Origin: Aeromonas encheleia
GTDB lineage: Bacteria > Pseudomonadota > Gammaproteobacteria > Enterobacterales > Aeromonadaceae
DNA: 64,000 bases
Direction: 5' to 3'
Assembly: GCF_900637545.1 (NCBI RefSeq)
Contig: NZ_LR134376.1
Coordinates: forward strand, 1,755,001 to 1,819,000
Shown here in pieces: positions 17,801-25,598 of this stretch; within the stretch, counting starts at the first letter, position 1; the number at the start of each line of letters is the position of its first letter. Under the pieces are notes generated by a model that was given only the letters and a program-made list of their open reading frames with translations, was not told the origin of the DNA and did not search any database. Position numbers and translations under genes: made by a program.

Positions 17801-19728
17801 GTGAGAAGGTGGAATTTGGCAAGCAGGGGACAGAGCTGGTCACCCGCTATGAGCGAGACCCCATGGGGCGACTGCTTAAAAAAACCTTGCCAGATAGTCG
17901 TGAAATCCAGTTTTCCTATGACCGACACGGTCAGTTGACCCAGGTGGATGATGGTGTCTGGCCGCTAGCCTTTGAATATGACAGGGGCGGCAACCTCGTC
18001 GCCGAGCATCAGGGGTGGGCCTCCAGCTACTTCAAACACGACGCCATGGGTCAACTAGCCCAGTGGCGACTGCCGGACGGCAATCGCCTCGATTACCACT
18101 ATCAGAACGGTGCCTTGAGCGGTGTCGATCTCAATGGCAACGAGCTGACTCGTCACCAGATGTTGGCCGGGCTCGAGATGCGCCGCAGCCAGGGCGCCCT
18201 GACCCAGCAATATGAATATGACGAGCAGGGCCGCCTGAGTGCACTGCGCCTGCAGCGCGGCCAGCAGGTCGCCCGTGAACGGCGCTATGGCTACGATCAA
18301 ACCGGCAACTTGCAACGGATCGACGACAGTGCCCAGGGCAAGAGCATCTATCGCTACGACCCACTGGATCGGCTGCTTGAGGTGCGCGGTGAGATAACCG
18401 AACGCTTCATGCACGATCCGGCGGGCAACCTGCTAGGCCAGACTCAGGGTGCTCAATTCGAGCCCGCGAGAACCCAGGGCAACCGGCTGCTCTTTAGCGG
18501 CGATCGCCACTTCGAATACGACGAATTTGGCCGACTGGCGGTAGAGCGGCGCGGCAAAGGCCAGTCGCTGGTGACCCGTTATGAGTACGACTGTCAGCAT
18601 CAGCTGATTGAGGTCGGGCTGCCTGATGGCAGCACAGCCCGCTACGATTACGATGCCTTTGGTCGCCGAATTCGTAAAACGGTAAGCGGGCAGAAAGGGC
18701 TGGACGCCGAGCAGGTTACCGAGTTCCTGTGGCAGGCCAACAATCTCATCGCCGAGAGCCGCAGCGACGGCGTTTATCGCAGCTTTATATACGAGCCGGG
18801 CAGCTTCAAGCCGCTGGTTCAGCTGGAGGGGGAAGGAGAGCAGGCTGAGGTTTATCACTATCAGCTGGATCACCTTGGCACCCCGCTGGCCCTGACCCAC
18901 CATGATGGTCACACCGCCTGGCAGGTGCGTTATCGCGCCTATGGCAATGTCTGGAAGCAGGAGCTGGCCGAGGTAGATACTCCCTTGCGCTTCCAGGGCC
19001 AGTATTTTGATGCCGAGACCGGACTGCACTACAACCGCCACCGTTACTACCAGCCCGACACCGGTAGATTTATCACCCCCGACCCGATAGGCTTGGCTGG
19101 TGGGCTCAACAACTACCAGTATGCCCCCAACCCTATCGGCTGGGTGGATCCGTTGGGGTTAAGTAAAGTTCCGGGGCTGTGTCCGGATGATGCCGAGGTT
19201 GTTCAACAAAAGCGTCAGGAAGGGATGGAAGAACCGCCTAGTGTTAGTGCGAGTAAACCTGACTTCTATGTTGGGCCAAATGGCCCTGCGTCGACATTGC
19301 CAAGTACCGGGTATCGATATATGAGATATCTCAATGATGATGGTTCTGTAAATAAATTTGCTCAAAAAGCAATAGATACGGGTGAGGTGCGGCTTTCATA
19401 TTTCGGTTTTGATAAGTTTGATACAGGTGATCAGGTTACAGAGGCCTTCCAAATAAAGGCGCCGAAGCATGTTACGTCTGGTGATTCTACAGGGTCATGG
19501 AGTGATGGACGACTTCGGATAAAATTCGATACGTTACAATTATTTGATGAATCCGGTAAACTTAAAGTTAAAGTACCTAATAGCCATGGTGGTGAAGGTC
19601 CTGACTTAGAACCTATCACTGAAGCATATCCGCAATATGGTAAAGGGGGGGCTAGACAGTTGGTGCCAAACGATGGTGAGAACTTATATATAAAAGTGGA
19701 TGAAATAAGCATATTGCCGGAGAAATGA
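14878..19728 (+). CDS. Rhs-repeat T6SS effector with variable C-terminal toxin
   Basis: 1616 residues. The N-terminal region (1 to about 415) has a membrane-spanning segment near 281-305 and no PAAR domain. A DUF6531 segment starts near 417 (NNCPVSMVTGEELLALEDAL). Then come many YD/RHS repeats (for example YRYDLNGHLSEK, YEYDEQGRLSALRL). The core ends in the hallmark DPIGLAGGLNNYQYAPNP and DPLGL, the aspartyl autocleavage site that releases the tip. The tip (19162-19728, about 188 residues) has much lower GC. It contains GYRYMRYLNDDG and VRLSYFGFDKFDTGDQV; this reminds me of ADP-ribosyltransferase-type tips but is not proven. Architecture matches TseI-like Rhs effectors of Aeromonas. Confidence 0.93.
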   Translation: MNNAGQAVFNQVLADYRNALTEYRKDAESFFLGDMLSMDMEQTIKVGDKTIKASSSSSKAQSVVTQCPLSGTLRLVHLFESVRFIPIGNTPYKVEAGKMAGKRFMPEDVVKEGSLDAKGIAEIGKLTPGKSYRVTFYPNVKKIDLDALFASYAPVQKDLEAWLTQEWNGEHKAAWSRYNATGAGFGSHSLAAASGIGKALVGVWDDLKTIYELLADPVGNAKKLAEFGVDAAAMAEAGASQMEAAMLVLQDEALLYLYAYALVSWVKLLPPDQQTEFGAQVIASVLIDVIVGVVLTGGAGLAARYGAKTVSMAKNSDRVMRLVTSLVTLSKKHNLAQHAQTAKKVLTAGVAKLNPAKKADLNLVGDGKALTQVEQATAAKRKFQSHTEVQQVNNTPDASTPAKTPSGQSSQPEAQTCKNNCPVSMVTGEELLALEDALLPGMLPFTFGRLYRTSAVEQDCGMGPGWSHSLAHRLERRGETLIWRDNESLAIELSLPSATMPMITNRVSEAAAYLGDQTDEVILAKAGSPFLHFSWQGNEGRLTAISDVYGNRLTVRPDAEGRPCWVEHDGGLALRLVYQQAHLTAIELQHFDGINWQPQAILQRYHYDDAGHLVAAENGAGEREHYRYRSDGVILERRLAGGAGFFWEWEGEGRRARAIRHWSDVARFDVSYGWDDDKGEVTVNNADGSLEVYQHDSNARLVRQQDPDGAVTEFGYNDKGQKVLARDALGGETQYHYDDAGLLSLEIAPDGNQMAYSYWDGRVRKVVQGDREWRFERNEQGDVIARVDPLGRQTRYGYTAQGKLSWVVQPDGSRVELVWNRLGQLIEEKGADGGITRWRYDERGRQILRRDPRGAITRYEWDAADRLQTVHLPGGGTRRFEYNAYGKVTAQWDEQGRETRFEYHPGLHLVSRRINPDGSELKYRYDNAKLFLSEIENEHGEQHRIHYAPNGLVEWETGFDGRTTAYRYDLNGHLSEKVEFGKQGTELVTRYERDPMGRLLKKTLPDSREIQFSYDRHGQLTQVDDGVWPLAFEYDRGGNLVAEHQGWASSYFKHDAMGQLAQWRLPDGNRLDYHYQNGALSGVDLNGNELTRHQMLAGLEMRRSQGALTQQYEYDEQGRLSALRLQRGQQVARERRYGYDQTGNLQRIDDSAQGKSIYRYDPLDRLLEVRGEITERFMHDPAGNLLGQTQGAQFEPARTQGNRLLFSGDRHFEYDEFGRLAVERRGKGQSLVTRYEYDCQHQLIEVGLPDGSTARYDYDAFGRRIRKTVSGQKGLDAEQVTEFLWQANNLIAESRSDGVYRSFIYEPGSFKPLVQLEGEGEQAEVYHYQLDHLGTPLALTHHDGHTAWQVRYRAYGNVWKQELAEVDTPLRFQGQYFDAETGLHYNRHRYYQPDTGRFITPDPIGLAGGLNNYQYAPNPIGWVDPLGLSKVPGLCPDDAEVVQQKRQEGMEEPPSVSASKPDFYVGPNGPASTLPSTGYRYMRYLNDDGSVNKFAQKAIDTGEVRLSYFGFDKFDTGDQVTEAFQIKAPKHVTSGDSTGSWSDGRLRIKFDTLQLFDESGKLKVKVPNSHGGEGPDLEPITEAYPQYGKGGARQLVPNDGENLYIKVDEISILPEK

Positions 19729-19729
19729 T

Positions 19730-19948
19730 ATGGATACGTTGACGTTGAGAGAGGAAACAAAAAAGATGATAGAAAGTCATTTGTTAGGTGCTGACCCTGA
19801 AGCAGGAAAGTTAATTCAGATGGTTTTAGACACGCAACGAACTATACCTATAAGAGCAATTCTTGTACACATGGATGAGTTTAATGTAAAGCAATTTACA
19901 AACCTAGAAAAAGAACTCATAGACGAACTTATGTACAAATATGGATGA
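19730..19948 (+). CDS. Candidate immunity protein to the Rhs toxin tip
   Basis: 72-residue cytosolic, mainly helical and acidic protein (MDTLTLREETKKMIES..., ending KELIDELMYKYG) starting one base after the Rhs stop. It has the same low-GC composition as the toxin tip. Small size, tight linkage and absence of a signal peptide fit an immunity protein against a toxin acting in the cytoplasm. I recognise no family, so the assignment is by position only. Confidence 0.65.
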   Translation: MDTLTLREETKKMIESHLLGADPEAGKLIQMVLDTQRTIPIRAILVHMDEFNVKQFTNLEKELIDELMYKYG

Positions 19949-20000
19949 CGGAATGGTTCATTGTAGTACAATGTAGTAATAGGAAGTTCGCAGGCTCTGG

Positions 20001-20028
20001 ATGTGCCACAGTGTATAAGATGGCACAT
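20001..20028 (+). repeat. Inverted repeat after the toxin/immunity pair
   Basis: An 8-bp stem ATGTGCCA / TGGCACAT with a 12-base loop about 50 bases after the candidate immunity stop, in AT-rich DNA. It could end the transcript, but no T-run follows directly. Confidence 0.4.
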
Positions 20029-20185
20029 TCATATGAATTTTTATAAAATACCTTTGGAGAGTAATTTACAACCTATGCAATAGTGCTTTTCAATATTTAC
20101 TAGGGCTCTAGTTGATGGGGTTTTATATTGTCTAGGGAATTAGCCTGGAAATTAACGCTCTACAGGTTTTAGTAGTAAAATATCT

Positions 20186-20560
20186 ATGGTTGAAGTTATT
20201 AACGATAAGGGCTTTAAATATATTGAGTGGACTGCCAATGACTCGTTGGTCAGAATAAATTATCCCACCACAGGGTATGGTGTGTATTCAAATAAGTATG
20301 AATTAATAGTTATAATGGAATATGGAGGGGGCAACAGTCTCAATGCTACCGTCTACAATCGGGATGGATTTGAAATAGGTAAGATAACCCCCCTTGCTGA
20401 AGATATAGTATACGAATATATATCTATACATCCTAGTTCTGCAAGTGGAGTTGCAATTGTAGGTGCTTATAATAACCTGGTTGATAATTTTCAAGATTGG
20501 TTTTTTGAAGTTGACTTAGAACATTTTTTTATTGGGAAACGACTTTCCCCAGCTTGCTGA
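20186..20560 (+). CDS. Orphan low-GC gene, possibly a displaced immunity or toxin-cassette gene
   Basis: 124 residues (MVEVINDKGFKYIEWTAND...), unrecognised. It has balanced, globular-looking composition with alternating hydrophobic strands and an aromatic-rich C-terminus (NFQDWFFEVDLEHFF). It has no signal peptide, and no strong ribosome-binding site precedes ATG 20186. It sits in AT-rich DNA between the Rhs toxin/immunity pair and the Sel1 gene. That is where Rhs loci collect orphan toxin tips and immunity genes displaced by earlier cassette swaps. Confidence 0.5.
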   Translation: MVEVINDKGFKYIEWTANDSLVRINYPTTGYGVYSNKYELIVIMEYGGGNSLNATVYNRDGFEIGKITPLAEDIVYEYISIHPSSASGVAIVGAYNNLVDNFQDWFFEVDLEHFFIGKRLSPAC

Positions 20561-21088
20561 ATATTGTAATGACGGGTTTGAGATAGGCCTTTAACATTAT
20601 TTTAATTAATAAAACTTGTTTGATGTTTTTAGGTGTTTTTTAAATTGCTTGTATAGTTGTTCATAAATAATGAGGCCTGCTTCTTTTGTTAGTTGCTACC
20701 TAACTGAATGCATAGTCGGTATGGATATATTATGTTTATAGGTTTGGTGTTTCTCTATAATATAGGCGGCATTCCTACTGAGATGAATTATTTTTATGAA
20801 AGTACGTTTCATGCCGGTAATTATATAAATAAATATTTTACTTACTGATGATGGTAGTCTCATAACTCCTTATGAAACGTTGTCGACTATAAGGGAAGAT
20901 GGCTGGTTAGACAACAGCAGAGCTATATTATTTCCATAGATTATGCTGTTTTTATTTCACGCATGGCATTTAGATATGTTGTTTAGTTTCGCAAAGTACA
21001 TGGTTTTTAAGGGGGGCAGTGTAAATATATCCATACTTAGTTTTCTACCCAATTACCGATATATTATTTAAAACTGTGGGGATTATTG
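20561..21088. other. AT-rich stretch with decayed coding fragments
   Basis: About 530 bases with no intact gene. Two protein-like fragments in adjacent frames almost join: a 38-codon ORF at 20732-20848 (MFIGLVFLYNIGGIPTEMN...) and an open segment at 20829-20939 reading ILLTDDGSLITPYETLSTIR to a stop. A single indel near 20830-20845 would fuse them. I interpret this as the remains of an old toxin/immunity cassette. Confidence 0.4.
20732..20939 (+). pseudogene. Frameshifted remnant of a small gene
   Basis: The upstream frame (20732-20848) stops as the second frame (20829-20939) begins to read like protein (DDGSLITPYETLSTIREDGW). Base composition is AT-rich like the neighbouring immunity candidate. 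No family recognised; the frameshift interpretation is inference. Confidence 0.3.
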
Positions 21089-22474
21089 ATGGTATACCGT
21101 GCTTTATTATCGATATTAGTATCGAACATGTTGATTGCCTGCACCACAACTACATCACTCACAGAGTCCGAACTTTCTCAAGCTGCCCAACAGGGCCAGG
21201 GCAAGGCGCAATACGAGCTGGCCAATCGTCTGGCTGCCAAGCCCGATTATCCAGAGGCAATGCGCTGGATGAAGCAGTCCGCGGATCAAACCGGGCCTTT
21301 GGCGGCGGATGTCGATATTCGTGGTAAGGCGGCGCTGCAGGTGGGGAGCTGGTATCAGGCTGGTTTAGGTGAGCCCAAGAACCCCAGGTTGGCCCATGAG
21401 TGGTGGCAGCGTTCGGCCAAGCTGGGCAATCGGGACGCGAGCTATCAACTCGGAAAGGAGTGCCAGCGTCAGCACCAGGATAAGCTGGTGAGCGCGTGTC
21501 TCGACTGGTTCGAGCAGGCTGCCAAACGGGATCATGCCGGTGCTCAGTTGATTCTGGGGGAGTGGTACGCCAGCCAGCCCGGCGCCGATGCCGATGCGGT
21601 TCAGTGGCTGGAAAAGGCCGCCGAGCAGGGGAATCGTGACGCCCAATATCGGCTCGGCCTGCGTTATGAGCAGGGCAAGGGGGTGAGCAAGCGCCCCGAT
21701 CTTGCCCAGCGTTGGTACGAAAAGGCCGCGGCCCAGCAGCAGCCGGATGCCTTGTTGACCCTGGCTCGCCAAGCAAATACGACAGAGGCGTTTCCCCTTT
21801 ATCAGCGTGCCGCCAATGCGGGCTCGCCACCAGCCCAATTGTGGCTGGGTCAGACCTATTTGGCAGGAGAATGGGTGTCGCAAGATCTGGCGCTGGGTCG
21901 TTACTGGCTGGAATTGGCAGCGAGTCATGGTTCCCATGAGGCCGAATATCAGTTGAGCCTGCAGCAGACGGACGCGGTTGCACGAGAGCATTGGCTGACA
22001 CTGGCCGCGGCCGGGGGAGTGAGCCAGGCACAGCTTGAGTTGGCCAAGTTGCAGCAGGGCAGAGGAGAGCTGAAAGCTGCTCGTCAGACTGTCTCGCTGG
22101 CGGCGGCACAAGGGAACAGCGAGGCCCAATATGCCTATGGTGAGATGTTGCGGCTGGGGCTCGGCGGTGAGGCGGATTATAGTGAGGCATTGAAGCAGTA
22201 TCGATTGGCGGCGAATGCCAATCACCGACAGGCGCAGTATCGCATGGGCACCATGCGTGAGCAGGGTTGGGGAGCCCCTCGTAACAGGTTGCATGCCTAT
22301 GCATGGTACTTGCTTGCCGCCACGGATGGTAATACCGATGCGACCGCCGCCAGCCGTGAGCTGGAGAAAGGCATGACGGAACAGGAAAAAGGTGCCGGTC
22401 AGAAACTGGCCCAGCACTGGTTTACGACACTGACAAGCGCGCATCAGCCGGAGCAGTCGCAAGGCAGAATATAG
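21089..22474 (+). CDS. Sel1-repeat lipoprotein
   Basis: 461 residues. A lipoprotein signal with lipobox LIAC (residues about 16-19) predicts membrane anchoring. The rest is built of Sel1-like/TPR repeats, for example AQYELANRLAAKPDYPEAMR, YRLGLRYEQGKGVSKRPDLA, AQLWLGQTYLAGEW and AQYAYGEMLRLGLGGEADYS. Sel1 proteins are protein-interaction scaffolds. It sits between the Rhs island and the main T6SS operon, GC-rich again, and may be an accessory envelope factor; that role is a guess from position. Start ATG 21089 follows a TTG in the same frame; it gives a normal lipoprotein signal. Confidence 0.8.
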   Translation: MVYRALLSILVSNMLIACTTTTSLTESELSQAAQQGQGKAQYELANRLAAKPDYPEAMRWMKQSADQTGPLAADVDIRGKAALQVGSWYQAGLGEPKNPRLAHEWWQRSAKLGNRDASYQLGKECQRQHQDKLVSACLDWFEQAAKRDHAGAQLILGEWYASQPGADADAVQWLEKAAEQGNRDAQYRLGLRYEQGKGVSKRPDLAQRWYEKAAAQQQPDALLTLARQANTTEAFPLYQRAANAGSPPAQLWLGQTYLAGEWVSQDLALGRYWLELAASHGSHEAEYQLSLQQTDAVAREHWLTLAAAGGVSQAQLELAKLQQGRGELKAARQTVSLAAAQGNSEAQYAYGEMLRLGLGGEADYSEALKQYRLAANANHRQAQYRMGTMREQGWGAPRNRLHAYAWYLLAATDGNTDATAASRELEKGMTEQEKGAGQKLAQHWFTTLTSAHQPEQSQGRI

Positions 22475-23135
22475 GACCATGGCACTCAATCAGTGACGGC
22501 AAATAATACTATTTAATAAGTCAATATACTGACTCTATTTGGATGATGAGTTTCTTTTTTGAACAATTCATGAAGCCTTCATGACAGCTCTGTTATGGAG
22601 GTTTTTTTATGAAGCAGGAAATGATTTTCATTTGTGGAAAATGAGTGTCATGTATTAATACCAAATCATTAATTCAATGACCGAAATGCCATCTCATCCT
22701 CATCTGGTAATGAACATTCAAAATCTTTATTAATAATGCTATCTGTAGATGTTTTTTAGTCTTGAGGTATGATAGTAACCTGTTGATTTAAATCGTATTT
22801 AGTTTTTATTTTTGATTGTAATCTCTATTTTTAATGATTTCAGTATTGACGTGGAGATATTTATAAATATACCATCTGCCGCAAATGGCTCCTGAGCCAA
22901 AATGACCTCTAACAAAGAGTAGAGGCATGATCGGGTTGTATAAGTAACAAGATGCATATTGCGTTTTTGATTATCAACGCTTCGGCTTTGTGTATGTCAA
23001 AAATGCATCGTCGGCTGATGTTTTTTAGCCTGGATCTATATTGATCCCGTCAACTGTCATTTCTTACAGTTGCTGGCAAAGACATTGGCTATAAGCTTTA
23101 GGGTCTTCATGGATCCTTAACTTGGTATTTAGAGC
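22475..23135. other. AT-rich upstream region of the main T6SS operon
   Basis: 661 bases with no gene. It contains a near-perfect inverted repeat at 22568-22584 (TCATGAAG-C-CTTCATGA). A Fur-box-like sequence lies at 22620-22632 (AATGATTTTCATT, 11 of 13 to AATGATAATCATT). I looked for the sigma-54 element and the GCAAC-NN-GTTGC palindrome seen at the two satellite operons and found neither; TGGCA near 23073 has the wrong spacing. Confidence 0.5.
22620..22632. promoter_or_regulatory. Possible Fur box
   Basis: AATGATTTTCATT differs at two positions from the core Fur consensus AATGATAATCATT. It is about 500 bases upstream of tssB, so its relevance depends on where the promoter lies. Iron control of T6SS through Fur is known in other bacteria. 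Confidence 0.3.
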
Positions 23136-23639
23136 ATGGGAAAAGGAATTGATGGCGCCACTGTTGCGCCCAAAGAGCGTATTAATATCAAATATGTACC
23201 GGCAACCGGTGGTCAGCAGGCGGAAATAGAGCTGCCGTTGACCATGATGGTAGTTGGCAACATGAAAGGACGCACGGAAGAGACCCCCATCGAGGAGCGT
23301 CAGACCGTGTCCATCGACAAGAATAATTTTTCTTCTGTCATGAAAGAATCTGCACTGGAGCTGAAGTTTTCCGTTCCCAATCGTCTGGAAGAAAACAGCC
23401 AGGACGAGCTGCCCGTGTCGATCAAGATCCAGTCTCTGGAAGACTTCACTCCCGACAGCGTTGCCCAGCAGGTTCCCGAGCTGCGCAAGCTGCTGGAACT
23501 GCGTGAGGCCCTGGTTGCCCTGAAAGGACCCTTGGGAAATATCCCGTCCTTCCGCAATCGTTTGCAGGATCTGTTGTCCAGTGACGAGGCTCGCGAGCAA
23601 CTGCTCAAGGAGCTGGATTTGATTAAGCCTGCCGAGTGA
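23136..23639 (+). CDS. tssB: T6SS sheath small subunit TssB/VipA
   Basis: 167 residues closely following V. cholerae VipA: VAPKERINIKYVPATGG, ETPIEERQTVSIDKNNF, and QVPELRKLLELREALVALKG followed by PLGNIPSFR. VipA and VipB form the contractile sheath whose contraction drives the Hcp tube out. First gene of the main operon, which runs without a long gap to vasL. Upstream ribosome-binding site is weak; the start matches the family. Confidence 0.96.
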   Translation: MGKGIDGATVAPKERINIKYVPATGGQQAEIELPLTMMVVGNMKGRTEETPIEERQTVSIDKNNFSSVMKESALELKFSVPNRLEENSQDELPVSIKIQSLEDFTPDSVAQQVPELRKLLELREALVALKGPLGNIPSFRNRLQDLLSSDEAREQLLKELDLIKPAE

Positions 23640-23675
23640 TCTGCAGATTAATTGACTGATTGATAAGGAAAAAAT

Positions 23676-25157
23676 ATGTCTCTGGTCGAAGAACAGGTTA
23701 AAGCGGGGGCGAGTGATGCTGCTCCCTCGTCCTTGCTGGACGAAATCATGGCGCAGGCGCGCATCACCCCGGTCGATGAGGGTTACAGTGTCGCCAAGCA
23801 GGGTGTCGCCGCCCTGATCGCCAACATTCTGGACAGCGGTACCACCACGGATCCGGTCAACAAGGCGCTGGTGGACAGCATGATTGTCGAGCTCGACAAG
23901 AAGCTGAGCAAGCAGATGGATGTCATCCTGCACGCCAAAGAGGTGCAGGAGCTGGAATCCTCCTGGCGTTCGCTCAAGCTGCTGGTGGATCGCACCGATT
24001 TTCGTGAAAACATCAAGATCCAGGTGCTGCATGCGACCAAGGAAGAGTTGCTGGAAGATTTCGAGTTCTCCCCCGAAATCACCCAGTCCGGCCTCTATAA
24101 GCATGTCTACTCGACCGGCTACGGCCAGTTTGGTGGCCAACCCATCGGTACCGTGATCGGTGACTATGCCTTCACCCACAGTTCTCCCGACATCAAGTTG
24201 ATGCAATACGTCAGCGCAGTCGGTGCCATGGCACACGCCCCCTTCATCTCCTCCGTCGCCCCGGCCTTCTTTGGCGTGGACAGCTTCACCGATCTGCCGT
24301 CCATCAAGGATCTCAAGTCGGTCTTCGAAGGCCCGGCCTACACCAAATGGCGTTCGCTGCGTGAATCGGAAGATGCCCGCTATCTGGGGCTGACCGCACC
24401 GCGTTTCTTGGCCCGTCTGCCTTACGATCCGACCGAGAACCCCATCAAGGGCTTCAACTATCAGGAAGACATCAGCTCGGATCACGATCACTACCTCTGG
24501 GGCAACACCGCCTACCTGATGGGGACTTCCCTGACCGACAGCTTCGCCAAGTACCGTTGGTGCCCGAACATCATAGGTCCCCAGAGCGGTGGCGCCATCC
24601 AGGATCTGCCGGTGCATGTCTATGAGGCCATGGGCCAGCTGCAGGCGAAGATCCCGACCGAGGTGCTGATCACCGATCGTCGTGAATATGAGCTGTCGGA
24701 AGAGGGCTTCATCACCCTGACCATGCGCAAAGACAGCGACAATGCGGCCTTCTTCTCCGCCAACTCGGTGCAAAAGCCCAAGGTGTTCCCGAACACCAAG
24801 GAAGGCAAGGAAGCGGAAACCAACTACAAGCTGGGTACCCAGCTGCCCTACATGTTCATCATCAATCGCCTGGCCCACTACATCAAGGTGTTGCAGCGCG
24901 AGCAGATCGGCTCCTGGAAGGAGCGTCAGGATCTTGAGCGTGAACTGAACGGCTGGATCAAGCAGTACGTGGCCGATCAGGAAAACCCGCCGGCAGACGT
25001 GCGTAGCCGCCGCCCGCTGCGTGCCGCCCAGATCAAGGTGCTGGACGTGGAAGGCGAGCCGGGCTGGTATCAGGTCGCCATGGCCGTGCGCCCGCACTTC
25101 AAGTACATGGGCGCCAGCTTCGAGCTGTCTCTGGTGGGTCGTCTGGACAAGGAATAA
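23676..25157 (+). CDS. tssC: T6SS sheath large subunit TssC/VipB
   Basis: 493 residues, normal for TssC. Conserved segments include EVQELESSWRSLKLLVDRTD, PIGTVIGDYAFTHSSPDIKL, FLARLPYDPTENPIKGFNYQ and the C-terminal RPLRAAQIKVLDVEGEPGWY. It is the ClpV-recycled sheath partner of TssB. AAGGAA five bases before ATG 23676; 36 bases after tssB. Confidence 0.97.
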   Translation: MSLVEEQVKAGASDAAPSSLLDEIMAQARITPVDEGYSVAKQGVAALIANILDSGTTTDPVNKALVDSMIVELDKKLSKQMDVILHAKEVQELESSWRSLKLLVDRTDFRENIKIQVLHATKEELLEDFEFSPEITQSGLYKHVYSTGYGQFGGQPIGTVIGDYAFTHSSPDIKLMQYVSAVGAMAHAPFISSVAPAFFGVDSFTDLPSIKDLKSVFEGPAYTKWRSLRESEDARYLGLTAPRFLARLPYDPTENPIKGFNYQEDISSDHDHYLWGNTAYLMGTSLTDSFAKYRWCPNIIGPQSGGAIQDLPVHVYEAMGQLQAKIPTEVLITDRREYELSEEGFITLTMRKDSDNAAFFSANSVQKPKVFPNTKEGKEAETNYKLGTQLPYMFIINRLAHYIKVLQREQIGSWKERQDLERELNGWIKQYVADQENPPADVRSRRPLRAAQIKVLDVEGEPGWYQVAMAVRPHFKYMGASFELSLVGRLDKE

Positions 25158-25163
25158 TGCCCG

Positions 25164-25595
25164 ATGCCGTATCTCTCTTCCTGGGATAGAGGAAATGCGG
25201 CCAGTCTGTTTGACAGGATCCGGGGGGAGGGGCTGGCCTCTTCCCCCCAATCGGACGTTGAGGAGCTGATCGATTCGGTCAAACGACAGCTCGATCAGAT
25301 CCTCAACACCCGTCCCGGCAATTGTCGCAGTGCCCCCGAGCTGGGTGTCATCGATCTCAATGACGCCACTCAGGGCAGTGCCGACATCAAGGGGCGGATC
25401 CGTGAGGCGATCCGGCAATGCATCCGTCGCTATGAGCCGCGGATCATTCACGTGGATGTCCGTTCACCCGACTATCAATCGAGCCCGCTCGAGATGTCGT
25501 TTCAGGTGACGGCACACGTGAGACTGGATCACATCGAACAGGTTACCTCGTTCAACGTCCATATGGACAGCCACCGTCACTACCGCATGGTCTGA
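25164..25595 (+). CDS. tssE: T6SS baseplate protein TssE
   Basis: 143 residues of the gp25-like lysozyme-fold family that forms the baseplate wedge. Family landmarks are SLFDRIRGEG, VKRQLDQILNTRPGNCRSAP and IRQCIRRYEPRIIHVDV. Starts 6 bases after tssC with AAGGA upstream; tssF follows within 4 bases. Confidence 0.94.
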   Translation: MPYLSSWDRGNAASLFDRIRGEGLASSPQSDVEELIDSVKRQLDQILNTRPGNCRSAPELGVIDLNDATQGSADIKGRIREAIRQCIRRYEPRIIHVDVRSPDYQSSPLEMSFQVTAHVRLDHIEQVTSFNVHMDSHRHYRMV

Positions 25596-25598
25596 TCA

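Noticed and set aside
16342..17928. 528-codon minus-strand frame opposite the Rhs gene
   Set aside because: The repeat-rich Rhs codons leave this frame open by chance; low-complexity translation with no recognisable motif.
9000..22500. Mobile element or integrase-borne island near the tRNA genes and Rhs region
   Set aside because: No transposase, integrase or flanking attachment repeats could be found; the AT-rich segment is explained by Rhs cassette turnover.
23060..23090. Sigma-54 promoter before tssB (TGGCAAAGACATTGGC)
   Set aside because: The downstream GC is one base out of register with the required GG-N10-GC spacing, and the GCAAC palindrome is absent.
23064..25451. 795-codon minus-strand frame opposite tssB/tssC
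   Set aside because: Antisense shadow of the sheath genes; no ribosome-binding site or domain.
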